A stretch of 64,000 nucleotides of DNA from an uncultured candidate division WPS-2 bacterium (GCA_937927945.1 CALEYW010000092.1:48543-112542), one strand, 5' to 3'; positions 1-10,249 are shown, counted from the first letter of the stretch. Translations and numbers: made by a program. Notes: generated by a model not told the origin, from the sequence alone.

Positions 1-483
1 TTGCTGGCCGACGAGCGGATCGACGCGGCCGTCGCCAGCGACCTCGAGCGCGCGGCCGAAACGGCGCGGATCGTGCTCGGGAAGCGCGCGCTTCCGCTTC
101 GCCTGGATCCCGACTGGCGCGAACTCCGTTTCGGCGACTGGGAAGGTCTGACGTGGCAGCAGATCGTGGCCGCGAACCCGCACCTGGATGAGACGAGCGC
201 GACCTCGGTGCGCGAGTACGCGCCCGCCGGCGGCGAATCGTTCGCGGAGCTGTGCGACCGGGTCGCGCGGGCGAAGGACCGCATCGTGGGCGAGGTCGGC
301 GACGACGGCGTCGCGCTCGTGGCCACCCACGCCGGCCCTTTGCACGCGCTGCTGCACGTGCTGCTCGGCGAGGACGAGGCGCCGAAGGTGCGCTTCCTGA
401 CCGCTTCGATCACCCGCTTCCGGCGGGTCGACGGGGCGTGGCGCCTCGTGCGTCTCAACGAGACAGCGCTCGAGCGCCGCTAG
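1..483 (+). CDS. Histidine phosphatase family protein, 5' end outside window
   Basis: This is the C-terminal 160 residues of a histidine phosphatase (phosphoglycerate mutase-like superfamily). The second catalytic histidine is visible in ATHAGP near residue 110. The family's conserved RELRFGDWEG stretch, typical of alpha-ribazole phosphatase and small-molecule phosphatases, lies near residue 40. The N-terminal RHG motif with the phospho-accepting histidine is missing because the gene begins before the window. The substrate cannot be read from the sequence; alpha-ribazole phosphate, sugar phosphates and phosphoglycerate are all used by relatives. Its stop overlaps the end of the convergent DUF167 gene by four bases. 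Confidence 0.85.
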   Translation: MLADERIDAAVASDLERAAETARIVLGKRALPLRLDPDWRELRFGDWEGLTWQQIVAANPHLDETSATSVREYAPAGGESFAELCDRVARAKDRIVGEVGDDGVALVATHAGPLHALLHVLLGEDEAPKVRFLTASITRFRRVDGAWRLVRLNETALERR

Positions 484-752
484 CCCAGGAGGGCGCCGAT
501 CCGCTGCGTCAGGCCCGCCTCGTCGATCCCCTCGCAGGCGAGCAGCTTGTTGCGGGCGCCGGCGCCGCGCAGCAGCGTGACGCGGCTGGGAGCGAGGTCC
601 AGCCAAGCCGCCACGGCCCGGATGACCGCCTCGTTCGCGCGGCCGTCGATCGCGCGCTCGCGGACCGCGACCACCACCTCGGCGCCGCGCCGCGTGATGC
701 CGGCGGCCCGCGCGCCGGGCTTCGCAACGACTTCCAGGCGCGCGGTCAGCAT
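480..752 (-). CDS. DUF167 (YggU) family protein
   Basis: A 90-residue protein with the DUF167/YggU fold signature. It has a KPGARAAGI-like start, a central DGRANEAV segment and a C-terminal stretch resembling the family's SGxxxRxKLL motif (RGAGARNKLL). The length is normal for the family, whose biochemical role is unknown. The gene converges on the histidine phosphatase, with tails overlapping by four bases, and is divergent from the pyrophosphatase, whose start lies about 18 bases away. I chose the ATG at 750-752. Confidence 0.85.
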   Translation of the reverse strand: MLTARLEVVAKPGARAAGITRRGAEVVVAVRERAIDGRANEAVIRAVAAWLDLAPSRVTLLRGAGARNKLLACEGIDEAGLTQRIGALLG

Positions 753-770
753 CCGCGGAATTCCGGTCGG

Positions 771-1313
771 GTGAGTCTCGCAACACGCCAGAACCGGTTG
801 AATCTCCCGCTGGGCGAACTAGCGCCCGACGCGATCAACGTGATCGTCGAGATCCCGAGCGGTTCGCGCAACAAGTACGAATACGACAAATCACTCGACA
901 TCTTCCGGCTCGATCGCGCGTTGCACTCCCCGATCTTCTATCCAGGCGACTACGGCTTCGCGCCGCGCACGCTGGCGCTCGACGACGATCCACTCGACGT
1001 GCTGATCCTCGTCTCCGAGCCCACCTTCAGCGGGTGTCTCGTGCTCGCGCGGCCGATCGGGCTGCTGCGCATGCTGGACGACGGGAAGCAAGACGACAAG
1101 GTCCTCGCCGTGCCCGTCGGCGAGCCCGACTACGCCGACGTCCACAACTTCACGCAGATCTTCTCGCACCAGCTGCGCAAGATCCAGCACTTCTTCGAGA
1201 CGTACAAGCTGCTCGAAGGCAAGCACACGAGCACCGGCGGCTGGGAAGACGCCGCGACCGCGCGCCGCGTAATCGCCGAATCCGCGCAGCGCTTCAGCGA
1301 AGAGCCCGCGTAG
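771..1313 (+). CDS. ppa: Inorganic pyrophosphatase (family I)
   Basis: Soluble Mg-dependent pyrophosphatase that hydrolyses PPi to two phosphates and so pulls biosynthetic reactions forward. The family I core is clear: EIPSGSRNKYEYDK near the N-terminus, GDYGF, and the metal-binding signature DDDPLDVL. The C-terminal KxxF-type region (HFFETYKLLEGK) is also present. At about 180 residues the length is normal. The start is uncertain: GTG at 771 is used here, but TTG at 798 gives an equally family-like N-terminus (MNLPLGELAP); neither has a strong Shine-Dalgarno sequence. A PPi-type phosphofructokinase lies 3 kb downstream, so PPi use in this cell may be split between the two enzymes. Confidence 0.93.
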   Translation: MSLATRQNRLNLPLGELAPDAINVIVEIPSGSRNKYEYDKSLDIFRLDRALHSPIFYPGDYGFAPRTLALDDDPLDVLILVSEPTFSGCLVLARPIGLLRMLDDGKQDDKVLAVPVGEPDYADVHNFTQIFSHQLRKIQHFFETYKLLEGKHTSTGGWEDAATARRVIAESAQRFSEEPA

Positions 1314-1319
1314 GGAACG

Positions 1320-1793
1320 CTACGGGCTGCCGTCCGCGGAGGCGAGTTTCGCGACCGCCGCCTTGAGGTCGGAGACGTCGCATTCGATCTTGGTCGCGAT
1401 CTCGATCAAGATGTTCTCCTGCAGCTCCTGGTGGTAGAGCAGGCGCGAAATCGAATCGTGATCGTGCTCGGCGCGCAGTTCCGCGTGGGCGCTCGATTGG
1501 CGCTGACCGACCGCGAGGATGAAGATCAGGATGAGCTGCAAGATGTTGGAGCACGTGAGCAGGAACGCGAACGGGTACGGGTCCAGCTTCGTGAAGATCC
1601 CGACGGGAATCCAGATGAACTGAATCAGGATCGCCAGGCCTAAGGCGAGCGGCGCACCGGTCGAGTCGGCGATGCGCTTGCAGATGCGTTCGACCGGCGT
1701 GAGGTTGTCCGCGTGCTCGGCGTTGACGTCGTGAACGAGCGGGTGATCCGTGACGTCGATCGGTGTGGAAGGCGCGGTATCGGTGACGCTCAT
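1320..1793 (-). CDS. DUF1003-like membrane protein
   Basis: A 157-residue protein with a hydrophilic N-terminus and two predicted membrane helices at about residues 46-66 and 74-96. A DPYPF motif sits between the helices, as is typical of the DUF1003 family. The C-terminal third is charged and helical, containing HAELRAEHDHD and a cysteine-containing segment near the end. DUF1003 proteins are small inner-membrane proteins of unknown role; some annotations link them to cyclic-nucleotide or transport functions without proof. It is convergent with ppa, with only six bases between the stops. Confidence 0.7.
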   Translation of the reverse strand: MSVTDTAPSTPIDVTDHPLVHDVNAEHADNLTPVERICKRIADSTGAPLALGLAILIQFIWIPVGIFTKLDPYPFAFLLTCSNILQLILIFILAVGQRQSSAHAELRAEHDHDSISRLLYHQELQENILIEIATKIECDVSDLKAAVAKLASADGSP

Positions 1794-1827
1794 GCCGGCC
1801 TATACGCCGCTCGCCTGCTTTGTGCCC

Positions 1828-2739
1828 CTACCGCGCGTTCCAACGCTCGAGCGCCGCTGGCCGCACGCCGGCGTCGCCGGCGATCGCGGCGGCGAAGAGC
1901 TCCGCGGTGTCGACCAGGCGCGGTCCGGGGCGATTGACGTAGGCGTTGCCGTCGACGACGAACGCGCGCCCGGTGCGCACGGCGCGCAGCGATTCGAACG
2001 CACGAGCCGCAGCTGGCGGCAGCGCTGCGACGGCGCGCACCGACGTTGCGAGATCGTAGCCGCACGGCGCGACGATGACGACGTCGGGATCGGCCGCCGC
2101 GATCGCGTCCCAGTCCAGCACCCGGCTGTTGGCGCCCGGATCGGCGAGAATCGGTTCGCCGCCGGCGAGCTCGACGAGTCCGGGCGTCCAGTGCCCGCCG
2201 CTCATCGGCGGATCGGTCCATTCGAGCACCAGGACGCGCGCCGCTGCACGAGCCGCGCTGCGCGCACGCAGCGCTTCCACCCGTTCGCGCAGCGTCGCCA
2301 GCAGTGCGGCCGCACCGTCGGGCGCACCGACGAGATCGCCGACGAACGCGATCGTGGAGAACACGTCCTCGAGCGACGAGGGCTCGAGCGAAACGACACG
2401 CGGATCACCCAACAGTCGCTTCGCGGCACGGTCGACGATCTCGTACGAGACGGCGCAGACGGCGCACAGTTCCTGGGTTATGATGAGATCCGGCTCGAGC
2501 GCCGCGAGCTTCGTGTCGTCCAGACCATAGAGCGACGATCCCGCGTGGACGCTGGCGCGGACGTGGCGGTCGATCCCGGCGGCGTCGAGCTCGGCCGGCA
2601 GCAGCGACGAGGTGAGCGTTGGCAGCGCTCGCGCCTCCGGCGGGAAATCACATTCGTGCGTCACCCCGACGAGCCGGTCGCCGGCACTGACGCCGTAGAC
2701 GATCTCGGTGGCACTCGGCAGCAGGCTCACGACGCGCAT
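1828..2739 (-). CDS. BtuF-like cobalamin/siderophore-type binding protein (TroA fold)
   Basis: A 303-residue periplasmic-binding-protein fold (COG0614). The opening RVVSLLPSATEIVYG is characteristic of cobalamin-binding BtuF homologues, as are LEPDLIITQ and a C-terminal GPRLVDTAELFA segment. No signal peptide follows the chosen ATG (2737-2739). This is common in the stand-alone cobalamin-binding subgroup, which may be cytosolic or exported by a non-classical route. No BtuC or BtuD gene is adjacent, so it is an orphan binding protein here. Vitamin B12 is the best ligand guess from family resemblance; a siderophore or a metal chelate remains possible. It lies just downstream of a small lipoprotein gene on the same strand. 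Confidence 0.75.
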   Translation of the reverse strand: MRVVSLLPSATEIVYGVSAGDRLVGVTHECDFPPEARALPTLTSSLLPAELDAAGIDRHVRASVHAGSSLYGLDDTKLAALEPDLIITQELCAVCAVSYEIVDRAAKRLLGDPRVVSLEPSSLEDVFSTIAFVGDLVGAPDGAAALLATLRERVEALRARSAARAAARVLVLEWTDPPMSGGHWTPGLVELAGGEPILADPGANSRVLDWDAIAAADPDVVIVAPCGYDLATSVRAVAALPPAAARAFESLRAVRTGRAFVVDGNAYVNRPGPRLVDTAELFAAAIAGDAGVRPAALERWNAR

Positions 2740-2792
2740 CGAGAGCTGCTTCGAACGAGAAAGACCGGTCGCCTCGGCGCCCGGCCTCCTGG

Positions 2793-3113
2793 TTATGGGC
2801 CCGCGGCGAGCGAAACCGCCACGAAATGCGCGCCGATGACTTGCTGCGTGTCGAAGCTCTGGGATCCGATCGTCGGCTGTGCGCTCGCGCCGGCCGTGCC
2901 GTCGTAGTGGACCGTCACGGTACCAACCACCGACGGAGCGAGAATCCCGATCCCGGCCTGCGTGGGCGGCTGCGGACCGCCGGTGTTGGGCGCCGAGCTC
3001 GGCGTCGCGGTCGGATTCACGGTGGGCGGCGCGCTGTTGCTTCCGTTGCACCCGGACAGACCGGCGCAGACGAAAAACCCGACAAGCGAGGTCGTCCAAA
3101 AGGAGTGCCTCAA
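2793..3113 (-). CDS. Small lipoprotein, function unknown
   Basis: A 106-residue protein with an N-terminal hydrophobic signal and a lipobox, LSGC, with the cysteine at about residue 21. A Pro/Thr/Ser-rich linker (PPTVNPTATP) and a short globular tail follow. I placed the start at the TTG at 3111-3113 because a strong Shine-Dalgarno (GAGGAAAG) lies about six bases upstream; longer ATG extensions would bury the signal peptide. It is likely anchored to the outer face of a membrane. I recognise no family. It is 53 bases upstream of the BtuF-like gene on the same strand and could supply an accessory surface protein. Confidence 0.6.
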   Translation of the reverse strand: MRHSFWTTSLVGFFVCAGLSGCNGSNSAPPTVNPTATPSSAPNTGGPQPPTQAGIGILAPSVVGTVTVHYDGTAGASAQPTIGSQSFDTQQVIGAHFVAVSLAAGP

Positions 3114-3309
3114 AAATCTTTCCTCAAAAGAACCGGGAAGCAGGGGCGGCCATGGATGCCCGCCGTACGAGCCGAGCCGGTTCGCGGCGCCGTTCGCCGA
3201 GTACCTTCGACTATATGTGTACTTGACGTGAGCGTGCCCGCGCGGGGGAGGAGGAGGCCGTCCGCGTGAATCTGGTCGGTCGCCTTTCCCGCCTTCCAGG
3301 AGTCCCGCC

Positions 3310-4548
3310 CTGAACAAGATCAAGGTCCTCAATCCGGTCGTCGAACTCGACGGCGACGAGATGACGCGCATCATCTGGCACTTCATCAAAGAGAAGCTCA
3401 TCCTGCCGTACCTCGAGATCGACCTCAAGTACTACGATTTGGGGATCGAGCATCGCGACGCGACCGACGACCAGGTCACGCTCGACGCGGCGCGTGCGAT
3501 CAAGGAGTACGGCGTCGGCGTCAAGTGCGCGACGATCACGCCGGATGAAGCGCGGGTCGAGGAGTTCCACCTCAAGTCGATGTGGCGTTCACCCAACGGC
3601 ACGATCCGCAACGAGCTGGACGGCACGGTGTTCCGCGAGCCGATCATCTGCAAGAACGTCCCGCGCCTGGTGCCCGGCTGGACGAAGCCGATCGTGATCG
3701 GCCGCCACGCGTTCGGCGATCAGTACCGTGCGACGGATTTCGTCGTCCCCGGGCCCGGGACGCTGACGGTGAAGTTCACGCCGAAGAACGGCGGGACGCC
3801 GATCGAACGGACGGTGTTCGAGTTCCCGGGCGGCGGCGTCGCGCTCTCGATGTACAACCTCGACGAGTCGATCCGCGGCTTCGCCCGCGCCTCGATGAAC
3901 TACGGGCTGTTGCGCGGCTGGCCGGTCTATCTCTCGACCAAGAACACGATCCTCAAAGCCTATGACGGCCGCTTCAAGGACCTCTTCCAGCAGGTGTTCG
4001 ACGAGGAGTTCAAGACCGAGTTCGACGCGCGCGGCTTGACCTACGAACATCGCTTGATCGACGACATGGTCGCCGCCGCGATGAAGTGGTCGGGCGCGTT
4101 CGTGTGGGCGTGCAAGAACTACGACGGCGACGTGCAGTCCGATACCGTCGCGCAGGGTTTCGGTTCGCTCGGCCTGATGACGTCGGTGCTGATGACGCCC
4201 GACGGGAAGACGATCGAAGCCGAGGCGGCGCACGGCACGGTCACCCGTCATTATCGCGAGTACCAGAAGGGCCGCGAGACGTCGACGAATCCGATCGCTT
4301 CCATCTTCGCCTGGACGCGCGGGCTCGCGCATCGCGGCAAAGTCGATGGTACGCCGGACGTGACGCGCTTCGCCGAGACGCTGGAGCAGGTGTGTGTCGA
4401 GACCGTCGAGGCCGGGAAGATGACGAAGGACCTGGCGATCCTCATCGGTCCCGATCAGCCCTGGCTGACCACGACGCAGTTCCTGGACGCGCTCGACGCG
4501 GAGCTGCGGCGGCGCATGGAATCCGCGCCGGCGCCGGCCGTCGTCTAA
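3310..4548 (+). CDS. icd: NADP-dependent isocitrate dehydrogenase, apparent CTG start
   Basis: Homodimeric (eukaryote-like, type II) isocitrate dehydrogenase converting isocitrate to 2-oxoglutarate and CO2 with NADP. Visible motifs are GDEMTRIIW, the signature NYDGDVQSD with a downstream FGSLGLMTSVL, and HGTVTRHY plus STNPIASIFAW. The conserved N-terminus (NKIKVLNPVVELDGDEMTR) lies upstream of the first ATG at 3361 and has no ATG, GTG or TTG. The only in-frame candidate is CTG at 3310, preceded by AGGAG seven bases away. I therefore annotate a CTG start (412 residues, normal length). Alternatives are a base error in the start codon or a truncated start at 3361. Confidence 0.93.
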   Translation: MNKIKVLNPVVELDGDEMTRIIWHFIKEKLILPYLEIDLKYYDLGIEHRDATDDQVTLDAARAIKEYGVGVKCATITPDEARVEEFHLKSMWRSPNGTIRNELDGTVFREPIICKNVPRLVPGWTKPIVIGRHAFGDQYRATDFVVPGPGTLTVKFTPKNGGTPIERTVFEFPGGGVALSMYNLDESIRGFARASMNYGLLRGWPVYLSTKNTILKAYDGRFKDLFQQVFDEEFKTEFDARGLTYEHRLIDDMVAAAMKWSGAFVWACKNYDGDVQSDTVAQGFGSLGLMTSVLMTPDGKTIEAEAAHGTVTRHYREYQKGRETSTNPIASIFAWTRGLAHRGKVDGTPDVTRFAETLEQVCVETVEAGKMTKDLAILIGPDQPWLTTTQFLDALDAELRRRMESAPAPAVV

Positions 4549-4563
4549 CCCCGAGGAGACGCG

Positions 4564-5808
<1,245 letters not shown>

Positions 5809-6190
5809 CTCCAGCAGTACGCGCAGCGCGTCGTCGGCGCGATCCGCCGGCACGAAGAGATGATCGTGGTGGAACGCCGCGACGATGTTGGCGGGGATGC
5901 CGGCGTCGGCCAACGCGCGCGACACGGCGGCCGTGAACCCGACCGCCGTGAGACTCGAATGGACGGCGAGCGTGATCGCGCGGAACGGCCCGGCGCCGCG
6001 CAGCCCCGCGCGCTCCGCGTCGAACGCGCGGAACGATCGCCGTGGTCCCCTCGTCCTCGGTGAACGTCCCGAGCGCGACGCCGGCGGGAAGTTCGCCGGG
6101 CGAGCGCAGCACGCAGAAGAAGAACTCGCCGTCGCGGAGTTCCGGACACATCCCGGCGACCAGAGCCCGGGGATCGGTCTCGCCGTCCAC

Positions 6191-6494
6191 GTCAGCCGCG
6201 TACTGGTGCGTCGGCGCCGGCGAACCCCGCCTGTGCGAGCGCATCCAGGACGCCGCGACCCCGGCGAGGAGCCCGAGAAGGCGGCCGGCTGAAATGCCCG
6301 GCCCGGCAGTCGTCAACGCTCATCGACGCAGAGGATTCGCGTCGCCGCCGACCAGGCCCTCAGCCGGCTCCGTGAAAGCGCTCGGCGGCCTTCTCCAGGA
6401 GCCCCGGTGTATGGAAGGAATCTCCACCGCCGCGGTCAATTCCCGAGCTTCTGGTATACCGGATACCAAATACCCCGTGCGATCGAGGCCTGCG
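6191..6494 (+). other. Intergenic region upstream of the GntR regulator
   Basis: About 300 bases between the ACT gene, read leftwards, and the GntR gene, read rightwards. I see no convincing coding potential. The right end holds the GGTATACC operator described separately. No clear -35/-10 pair or RNA structure stands out in the rest. Confidence 0.5.
6452..6474. promoter_or_regulatory. Probable GntR/FadR-type operator (autoregulation)
   Basis: The sequence TGGTATACCGGATACCAAATACC contains GGTATACC, the palindromic core expected for FadR-subfamily GntR repressors (family consensus t.GTa.tAC.a). A second degenerate half, GATACCAAATACC, follows. It lies 21 bases before the regulator's ATG. The segment ATACCAAATACC is repeated in front of the OFA transporter gene at 13.8 kb, which supports a shared operator. 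Confidence 0.65.
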
Positions 6495-7178
6495 ATGTCG
6501 GCGTTGGAATTAGTGGCAATTCGGTCGGACACCAGCATCTCGGTGCGGGTGTACGAAACAATTCGCGCCGCGATAACGGGAACGAATCTCTACGAAATCG
6601 ACCATGCCGAACTGCGCCTCGACGAGCGCGAGCTGGCCGGCCGGCTCGGCGTGAGCCGCACGCCGATCCGCGAGGCATTGGTCCGGCTGGAGCACGAGGG
6701 CCTGGTGACGAACATTCCCCGCCGGGGATACTTCATCTCGCGCAAGAGCAAAGCGGAGCTGCTCGAGATCATCGTTGTCTGGGCCGCGCTGGAGAGCATG
6801 GCCGCGCGCCTGGTCGCCCAGTCGGCGGACGCCGGCGCGATCGCCTCGCTGCGCGAGATCTTTGCGACGTTCGACGGCGAGCGCATCGCCGCTCAGCTCG
6901 ACGAATACTCGGAAGCGAACCTTCGCTTCCACCAGCGCATCATCGAGCTTGCGGGCTGCGACACGCTACGCCGCACCGCTGAAGGCATCCTGGTCCACGT
7001 GCGTTCGATCCGCCACCGCACGATCGGTGAGGATCATCGCTTCGAACGCTCCATCGTCGACCACATGCAGATCATCGAAGCCCTCGAAATGCGCGAGGTC
7101 GAGCTCGCGGAGCGGCTCGTGCGCGACCACGCGCTGGCGCTCGCCGCGCACGTCGACGCGAACGACGACGATCTCTGA
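6495..7178 (+). CDS. GntR family transcriptional regulator (FCD domain)
   Basis: A 227-residue repressor of the FadR/FCD subfamily. The N-terminal winged helix-turn-helix covers residues 15-80 with LAGRLGVSRTPIREAL, VRLEHEGLV and RRGYFI. The C-terminal all-helical FCD effector domain covers about 90-220 (FHQRIIELAGC, with conserved Asp/His metal-ligand positions such as DHMQIIEALE). It sits directly upstream of the ThDP enzyme, CoA-transferase and ligase genes. By position, and by the shared GGTATACC operators, I infer that it controls them and the transporter at 12.5-13.8 kb. The effector is likely a small carboxylate or its CoA ester; oxalate would fit the neighbours. Start chosen at ATG 6495 because the HTH begins soon after. 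Confidence 0.88.
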   Translation: MSALELVAIRSDTSISVRVYETIRAAITGTNLYEIDHAELRLDERELAGRLGVSRTPIREALVRLEHEGLVTNIPRRGYFISRKSKAELLEIIVVWAALESMAARLVAQSADAGAIASLREIFATFDGERIAAQLDEYSEANLRFHQRIIELAGCDTLRRTAEGILVHVRSIRHRTIGEDHRFERSIVDHMQIIEALEMREVELAERLVRDHALALAAHVDANDDDL

Positions 7179-7234
7179 CCCGCGACACACGCCCATACCG
7201 CATCGAACCGTACCGAAGGAACAAGGGGAGCCCG

Positions 7235-8956
7235 ATGGCCCAAACTGCACCGATCGCTAAAGATCTTCCGAAACTCGACGCCGACCAGCCGGCACAAACG
7301 GTCTCCGGAGGCCACCTCGTCGCGAAGGCCCTCAAGAACGAGGGGATCGACGTGATCTTCACCCTCTGCGGCGGCCACATCATCGACATCTACGACGGCT
7401 GCCAAGACGAAGGCATCAAGATCATCGATGTCCGCCACGAGCAGGTCGCCGCGCACGCGGCCGACGGGTACGCCCGCGTCACGGGCAAGCCCGGCTGCGC
7501 CGTGGTGACCGCGGGGCCCGGGACGACCAACGCCGTGACCGGCGTCGCGAACGCCTTCCGCGCCGAGAGTCCGTTCCTGTTGATCGGCGGCCAAGGCGCG
7601 CTCAACCAGAACAAGATGGGTTCGCTCCAAGATCTTCCGCACGTCGAAATCATGCGGCCGATTACGAAGTTCGCCTCGAGCGTCGTCACGACGGAACGCG
7701 TCGCCGACATGTGCGCCATGGCTTTCCGTGAGTCGCACAACGGAGCGTTCGGTCCGTCGTATCTCGAGATCGGCCGCGACATCCTCGACGGGACCGTGCC
7801 GCTCAAGAACGCCGTGATCCCGACGCCCGGACACTATCGCGCGTCGACGAAGTCGGTCGGCGATCCGAACTCGATACAGAGGCTCGCCGACATCCTCTCG
7901 AAGGCGGAACGTCCGGCGATTCTCTTCGGCCAGCAGACCTGGACCTGCCGCGCCGGCGCGCAGGCGCGCGAGCTCGCGCGCACCTACAACATCCCGGCCT
8001 ACATGAACGGTGCCGGCCGCGGCACGTTCGTCCCGGGCGACCCGCAGGGTTTCCAGCTGACCCGCGGCTACGCGTTCGGCAAAGCCGACGTGATCGTCAT
8101 CGTCGGAACGCCGTTCGACTTCCGCATGAGCTACGGGAAGCGCCTCAAGGCACCCACCGTCGTGCAGATCGACATGGGGTACGGCACCGTCGGTAAGAAC
8201 CGCGACATCACGCTGGGGCTCGTCGGCGATATCGGCGCGATCCTCGGCGCGGTGCTGCAAGCGGCGCCGAGCAGCCTCAAGGAGAGCGCGAAGGGTCGAG
8301 GGGGCTGGATCGACGAGCTCCGCGCCGAGGAGAAGTCGCTGAGCGAAGCGCGCCTGCCGAAAATCAAGAACGACTCGATCCCGATCCACCCGCTGCGCCT
8401 CGGTTACGAGATCAACGAGTTCCTCACCGAGAACACGCGCTTCATCGGCGACGGCGGCGACATCGTCACCGCGGCCGGCGGCATCGTGCAGCCAAAGGGC
8501 GAGGGCCTGTGGATGGACCCCGGTCCGCTCGGCACGCTCGGCGTCGGCGTCTCGTTCGCGATGGCCTCGAAGTTCGCCGAGCCCCAGAAAGAAGTGCTCT
8601 GCCTCTTCGGCGACGGCACGTTCGGCATGACGGGCTGGGACATGCAGACGGCGATGCGCTTCAACCTGCCCTTCATCGGCATCATCGGCAACAACTCGTA
8701 CATGAACCAGATCCGCGCCGGTCAGATCATGAAGTACGGCAAGGAAAAGGGCGACGTGGGCAACTACCTCGGCGACGTCGACTTCGAGAAGTTCGCGCAG
8801 ATGCTCGGCGGATACGGCGAAGCGGTCCGCGACCCCAAGCAGATCCGTCCCGCGCTCGAGCGGGCCCGCGAATCGGGCAAGTGCGCGCTGATCAACGTTT
8901 GGATCGATCCGAACGAGTTCGCGCCCGGCACGATGAACCAGACAATGTACAAGTAG
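7235..8956 (+). CDS. Thiamine-diphosphate enzyme, oxalyl-CoA decarboxylase / 2-hydroxyacyl-CoA lyase type
   Basis: A 573-residue ThDP enzyme with the three-domain acetolactate-synthase fold. The catalytic glutamate is in RHEQVAAHAADGYAR, and the C-terminal ThDP/Mg motif runs from GDGTFGMTGWDM to NNSYMNQI. Neighbouring genes encode formyl-CoA:oxalate CoA-transferase and an OFA transporter, so oxalyl-CoA decarboxylation to formyl-CoA and CO2 is the leading idea. However, the region after the catalytic glutamate (GGQGALNQNKMGSLQ) differs from what I recall of classical Oxc. A related 2-hydroxyacyl-CoA lyase activity (2-hydroxyacyl-CoA to aldehyde plus formyl-CoA) is a real alternative. Acetolactate synthase is less likely given the context. 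A good AAGGGGAG ribosome site precedes the ATG. Confidence 0.75.
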   Translation: MAQTAPIAKDLPKLDADQPAQTVSGGHLVAKALKNEGIDVIFTLCGGHIIDIYDGCQDEGIKIIDVRHEQVAAHAADGYARVTGKPGCAVVTAGPGTTNAVTGVANAFRAESPFLLIGGQGALNQNKMGSLQDLPHVEIMRPITKFASSVVTTERVADMCAMAFRESHNGAFGPSYLEIGRDILDGTVPLKNAVIPTPGHYRASTKSVGDPNSIQRLADILSKAERPAILFGQQTWTCRAGAQARELARTYNIPAYMNGAGRGTFVPGDPQGFQLTRGYAFGKADVIVIVGTPFDFRMSYGKRLKAPTVVQIDMGYGTVGKNRDITLGLVGDIGAILGAVLQAAPSSLKESAKGRGGWIDELRAEEKSLSEARLPKIKNDSIPIHPLRLGYEINEFLTENTRFIGDGGDIVTAAGGIVQPKGEGLWMDPGPLGTLGVGVSFAMASKFAEPQKEVLCLFGDGTFGMTGWDMQTAMRFNLPFIGIIGNNSYMNQIRAGQIMKYGKEKGDVGNYLGDVDFEKFAQMLGGYGEAVRDPKQIRPALERARESGKCALINVWIDPNEFAPGTMNQTMYK

Positions 8957-8964
8957 GCCCATCG

Positions 8965-10239
8965 ATGAGTACGAACGGCGTTTCGCCCAAGGGGGCATCG
9001 GAGGGATCGACGCGCAAGGCGCTCGACGGGGTCAAGGTGCTGGACATGACGCACGTCCAGGCCGGCCCGTCGTGCACCCAGATCCTCGCGTGGCTCGGAG
9101 CCGACGTCATCAAGGTTGAACTGCCCGGTCGCGGCGACATCACGCGCGGTCAGCTGCGCGACCTTCCGGGCGTCGACAGCCTCTACTTCACGATGCTGAA
9201 CTGCAACAAGCGCAGCATCACGCTCAACACGAAGACCGCCGACGGGAAGGCGATCTTCGAGAAGCTGATCCAGCACTGCGACGTGCTGGTCGAGAACTTC
9301 GGTCCGGGCGTGCTCGACCGCCAGGGCTTCACCTGGGAGCGCATCCGCGAGATCAATCCGCGCATCTCATACGCGTCGATAAAGGGCTTCGGCCCCGGCG
9401 TGTACGAGGACTTCAAAGCCTACGAAACCGTCGCGCAAGCGATGGGCGGATCGATGAGCACGACCGGGTTCCCGGACGGGCCGCCCACCAGCACCGGTTC
9501 GCAGATCGGCGACTCCGGCAGCGGCATCCACATGGTGGCGGGCATCCTTGCGGCGCTCTTCCAGCGCACGCATACCGGCCGCGGCCAGCGCGTCACCGTC
9601 GCGATGCAGGACGCGGTCCTCAACCTGTGCCGGGTGAAGATGCGCGACCAACAGCGGCTTGCGCACGGCCCGCTGAACGAGTATCCGAACGAGGAATTCG
9701 GCGACTTCGTCCCGCGTTCGGGGAACGCGTCGGGCGGCGGACAGCCCGGGGCCGCGCTGCGCTGCGCGCCCGGCGGTCCGAACGACTACGTCTACGTCAT
9801 CATCCAGCCGCCGGTCTGGGCGGGGCTGGCAAAAATGGTCGGTCGGCCGGAGCTGGTCGAAGATCCCGGCTACGCCACACCCGAGGCGCGACTCGAGCAT
9901 CTCGACGAGGTCTTCGGCGTCGTCGAGGCGTGGACGCAGGCCCATACCAAACACCAGGTGCTCGAGAAGCTCAACTCGATCGACGTTCCCTGCGGACCGA
10001 TTCTGAGCACCAAAGATCTGATCGAAGACGAGTCGTTGCGCGCGCGCGGGATGATCGCAGACGTGGAACACCCCAAGCGCGGGACGTTCACGACTGTCGG
10101 CTGTCCGATCGTCCTCTCGGACACGCCCGTCAAGATCGTCGCGTCGCCGCTGCTCGGCGAACACAACGAAGAAATCCTCAAAGAGATCGGCTGGGACGGT
10201 AAGGATGCACGCGAGCTCCAAGCCGCCGGCGTACTGTAG
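8965..10239 (+). CDS. frc: Formyl-CoA:oxalate CoA-transferase (CaiB/BaiF family III)
   Basis: A 424-residue family III CoA-transferase that swaps CoA between formyl-CoA and oxalate through an aspartyl-CoA thioester. It closely matches Oxalobacter-type Frc as I recall it: VLDMTHVQAGPSCTQ, LGADVIKVE, SLYFTMLNCNKRSI, VENFGPG, GDSGSGIH (containing the catalytic Asp), RGQRVTVAMQDAVLNLCR, the glycine loop GNASGGGQPG, and IDVPCGPILS. The match to Frc is stronger than to general carnitine or bile-acid CoA-transferases. It starts eight bases after the ThDP gene and is followed within ten bases by the acyl-CoA ligase gene, so the three form one operon. Other 2-hydroxy or dicarboxylic acids as acceptors remain possible. 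Confidence 0.85.
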   Translation: MSTNGVSPKGASEGSTRKALDGVKVLDMTHVQAGPSCTQILAWLGADVIKVELPGRGDITRGQLRDLPGVDSLYFTMLNCNKRSITLNTKTADGKAIFEKLIQHCDVLVENFGPGVLDRQGFTWERIREINPRISYASIKGFGPGVYEDFKAYETVAQAMGGSMSTTGFPDGPPTSTGSQIGDSGSGIHMVAGILAALFQRTHTGRGQRVTVAMQDAVLNLCRVKMRDQQRLAHGPLNEYPNEEFGDFVPRSGNASGGGQPGAALRCAPGGPNDYVYVIIQPPVWAGLAKMVGRPELVEDPGYATPEARLEHLDEVFGVVEAWTQAHTKHQVLEKLNSIDVPCGPILSTKDLIEDESLRARGMIADVEHPKRGTFTTVGCPIVLSDTPVKIVASPLLGEHNEEILKEIGWDGKDARELQAAGVL

Positions 10240-10249
10240 GAGACCATAG

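Noticed and set aside
7034..8998. Long minus-strand frame over the ThDP enzyme gene
   Set aside because: It is antisense to an intact enzyme and its composition is low-complexity; no ribosome site or motif.
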